Source: CAZAPZ01 sp964487285 (GTDB lineage Bacteria; Campylobacterota_A; Desulfurellia; JAADFJ01). From it: 7,937 bases of DNA. The stretch spans positions 1 to 7,937 of the forward strand of contig CAZAPZ010000074.1 in the NCBI GenBank assembly GCA_964487285.1. Reading direction: 5' to 3'. Below the pieces are notes generated by a model. That model was not told where the DNA came from and ran no database searches. It worked only from the letters and a program-made list of their open reading frames with translations. Below are positions 6,538 to 7,937 of this stretch, piece by piece. Within the stretch, counting starts at the first letter, position 1. The number at the start of each line of letters is the position of its first letter. The position numbers and the translations under genes were made by a program.

Positions 6538-6565
6538 ATTATAATCAAAATAATGAAATTAACAA
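6538..6565 (-). promoter_or_regulatory. promoter for rpmE-thyX
   Basis: On the minus strand TTGTTA (6560-6565, 4 of 6) and a perfect TATAAT (6538-6543) are spaced 16 bp apart. The start would fall near 6531, giving a leader of about 28 nt containing AAAGGAG. The -35 box lies inside the start of the divergent ABC ATPase gene. Confidence 0.5.
6540..6545 (+). promoter_or_regulatory. perfect -10 box for the ABC ATPase gene, overlapping the rpmE -10
   Basis: TATAAT on the plus strand overlaps the minus-strand TATAAT at 6538-6543, together forming the palindrome ATTATAAT. Seven bases separate it from the ATG at 6553, so a transcript would be leaderless or nearly so. No good -35 is present at 16-18 bp; TTTCAA at 6514-6519 is 20 bp away. 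Confidence 0.4.
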
Positions 6566-7320
6566 CAGATAAACATGACGAAAAATATCTTTTAAAGGCT
6601 ATGAATATTTCTAAATCATATAATATAGGTTCTTTTATAAAGAGAAAAAAACAGATACTTGAGTCGGTTTCCGTCGATATTGATTATAACAGTATCATAG
6701 GCTGCGTTGGTGAATCAGGTTCGGGAAAATCGACACTTGCTCGAATAATTACAATGTTAGAGATGCCGGATGTTGGTGAGATCATATATAAAGGCAAGCC
6801 TGCCAATAGTAAAAATATTGATTGTCGAAAAGGTATCCAAATGGTGTTTCAGAACCCTGTAAATTCGTTTGATCCGAGAATGACAATAGGAAGAAGTATG
6901 CGTGAGCCATTTTCTGCTTTTGGAATGAAATATAATGACGATAAAATTAGAGAGATATTCAAGAGATTAAGACTTCCTATGTCAGTTTTATCAAGAAAGC
7001 CACGTGAAATATCAGGCGGCATGGCTCAAAGAGCGGCAATTGCAAGGAGTTTATCCGCAGGACCCGAACTTCTTGTTTTAGATGAGGCAACCAGTTCTCT
7101 TGATGTAACGGTACAACTTGAACTTATTGAACTGCTTCGGGATATTCAAAAGGAAAGCCGAATCAGCTACTTTTTTATCTCGCATGATCTTGATCTGATT
7201 CATTATGTTTCATCAAGTGTGTATGTGCTTTACGAAGGAGAAATAGTAGAATCGGGCAAAACGGAAGAGGTTTACAAAAATCCTGCTCACCAATATACAA
7301 AAAAACTTCTATGCAGATAA
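6553..7320 (+). CDS. Peptide/nickel-type ABC transporter ATP-binding protein (DppF/OppF-like), short form
   Basis: This cytoplasmic ATPase subunit of a peptide/nickel-type importer has all nucleotide-binding parts: Walker A GESGSGKS (53-60), Q-loop Gln100 in VFQNPVNSFDP, signature ISGGMAQR (153-160; commonly LSGGQ or LSGGM), Walker B LLVLDEA (173-179), D-loop SSLD (181-184) and switch His211 in ISHDL. At 255 residues it is shorter than typical OppF/DppF (about 310-330): it ends at PAHQYTKKLL, where the C-terminal oligopeptide-transporter extension normally begins. The start is ATG 6553; a longer frame from 6445 would run antisense through the start of rpmE and adds no homology. There is no Shine-Dalgarno site; a TATAAT sits 7 nt upstream. 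No permease or binding-protein gene adjoins it; the nearest partner candidate is the permease at 4338-5309. proS follows after 22 bp. Confidence 0.92.
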   Translation: MKLTTDKHDEKYLLKAMNISKSYNIGSFIKRKKQILESVSVDIDYNSIIGCVGESGSGKSTLARIITMLEMPDVGEIIYKGKPANSKNIDCRKGIQMVFQNPVNSFDPRMTIGRSMREPFSAFGMKYNDDKIREIFKRLRLPMSVLSRKPREISGGMAQRAAIARSLSAGPELLVLDEATSSLDVTVQLELIELLRDIQKESRISYFFISHDLDLIHYVSSSVYVLYEGEIVESGKTEEVYKNPAHQYTKKLLCR

Positions 7321-7330
7321 AATATAATAA

Positions 7331-7336
7331 AAGGAG
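7331..7336 (+). promoter_or_regulatory. Shine-Dalgarno site of proS
   Basis: AAGGAG lies 6 nt before the ATG at 7343, with ideal spacing, and supports that start. Confidence 0.85.
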
Positions 7337-7342
7337 ATTCAA

Positions 7343-7937
7343 ATGAGACAAACTAACTATTTTTTATATACATTAAGGGAATATCCCAATGATGCGGAAA
7401 TTATATCGCATAAATTGATGATCAAAGCCGGATTGATAAGCAAAGTTTCAAGTGGAATATACAGCTATCTTCCAATTGGAAACCGTGTGATACGAAAAAT
7501 AGAATCTATCATTAGAGAAGAGATGAATGCCGCAGGTGCGCATGAATTGGATATGCCGGTTGTGCAGCCTTCCGACTTATGGAAGCGTTCCGGCAGATGG
7601 GGCCATTACGGAAAAGAACTTTTAAGAATTAAAGATAGAAAAGATAATGACTATATCTTGGGCCCGACCCATGAGGAAGTTGTAACCGATATTGCCGCTC
7701 AATTTTTAAAATCTTATAAGAGGCTTCCTCAAACATTATATCATATGAAAACGAAGTTTAGAGATGAAATAAGACCTCGTTTCGGTCTTATGAGAGCAAG
7801 AGAGTTTATTATGAAAGATGCATACAGCTTTGACATGGATAAAGATGGTATGTCAAAAAGCTACCAATTGATGCGTGATGCATACATAAGGATTTTTGAT
7901 CGAATTGGATTCAAATATAGAATTGTAAAAGCCGATT
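7343..7937 (+). CDS. proS: Prolyl-tRNA synthetase, N-terminal part (runs off the window)
   Basis: The frame is open for 198 codons to the window end. ProS is a class II aminoacyl-tRNA synthetase that charges tRNA-Pro with proline. The visible part shows SHKLMIKAGLISKVSSGIYS (22-41) and YLPIGNRVIRKI (42-53), motif 1 through MPVVQP (71-76), the TxE-type GPTHEE loop (107-112) that contacts proline, and motif 2 FRDEIRPRFGLMRAREF (139-155) with Arg140, Glu142 and Arg151. The layout is that of the bacterial-type enzyme, which normally carries an editing insertion between motifs 2 and 3 and runs to about 570 residues, so roughly two thirds lies outside; whether the editing domain is present cannot be seen. 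A strong Shine-Dalgarno site precedes the ATG. It is 22 bp downstream of the ABC ATPase gene and probably cotranscribed. Confidence 0.96.
   Translation, partial: MRQTNYFLYTLREYPNDAEIISHKLMIKAGLISKVSSGIYSYLPIGNRVIRKIESIIREEMNAAGAHELDMPVVQPSDLWKRSGRWGHYGKELLRIKDRKDNDYILGPTHEEVVTDIAAQFLKSYKRLPQTLYHMKTKFRDEIRPRFGLMRAREFIMKDAYSFDMDKDGMSKSYQLMRDAYIRIFDRIGFKYRIVKAD

Noticed and set aside
7323..7328. Perfect TATAAT between the ABC ATPase gene and proS
   Set aside because: There is no -35 element at 16-18 bp and the implied start would fall in the proS ribosome site; likely just AT-rich spacer.

Overview
This is a low-GC bacterial chromosomal window, densely coded, with seven complete protein genes and two cut by the window edges. 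No rRNA, tRNA, CRISPR array, insertion sequence or phage gene was found. The closest guess at the source is a host-associated, AT-rich lineage such as Elusimicrobiota/Endomicrobia, or possibly a spirochaete. This rests only on base composition and the general look of the ProS and L31 proteins, so it is weak.

Layout. Positions 1-1242 (minus) hold most of an ArsB/NhaD-type ion permease with a signal peptide and an extracytoplasmic beta-type domain; its C-terminus lies outside the window. Positions 1434-1745 (minus) hold cutA. A divergent promoter then serves the plus-strand pair metY (1915-3168) and metX (3177-4268). Together these make homocysteine from homoserine by the O-acetylhomoserine/direct sulfhydrylation route. 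Next on the same strand is a lone peptide/nickel-type ABC permease of the DppB/OppB family (4338-5309). A 300-bp non-coding stretch (5310-5609) follows; it carries a palindromic repeat-like element and separates the plus-strand genes from a convergent minus-strand pair, rpmE (ribosomal protein L31) and thyX (flavin-dependent thymidylate synthase). These two abut with no gap, and thyX begins with TTG. Divergent from rpmE, sharing an overlapping -10 palindrome, is a short peptide-type ABC ATPase (6553-7320), followed 22 bp later by proS (7343 to the window end).

Most genes are ordinary housekeeping or biosynthetic genes. The points worth a second look are: the orphan DppB/OppB permease and the short DppF/OppF-like ATPase, which face each other across thyX-rpmE with no DppC/OppC permease in between; several genes with no Shine-Dalgarno sequence, two of which have a -10 box only 6-7 nt before the ATG (possible leaderless transcripts), beside others with strong Shine-Dalgarno sites; the repeat-like element between oppB and thyX; and the N-terminal domain of the permease. 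I see no convincing evidence of a new defence, mobile or regulatory system.
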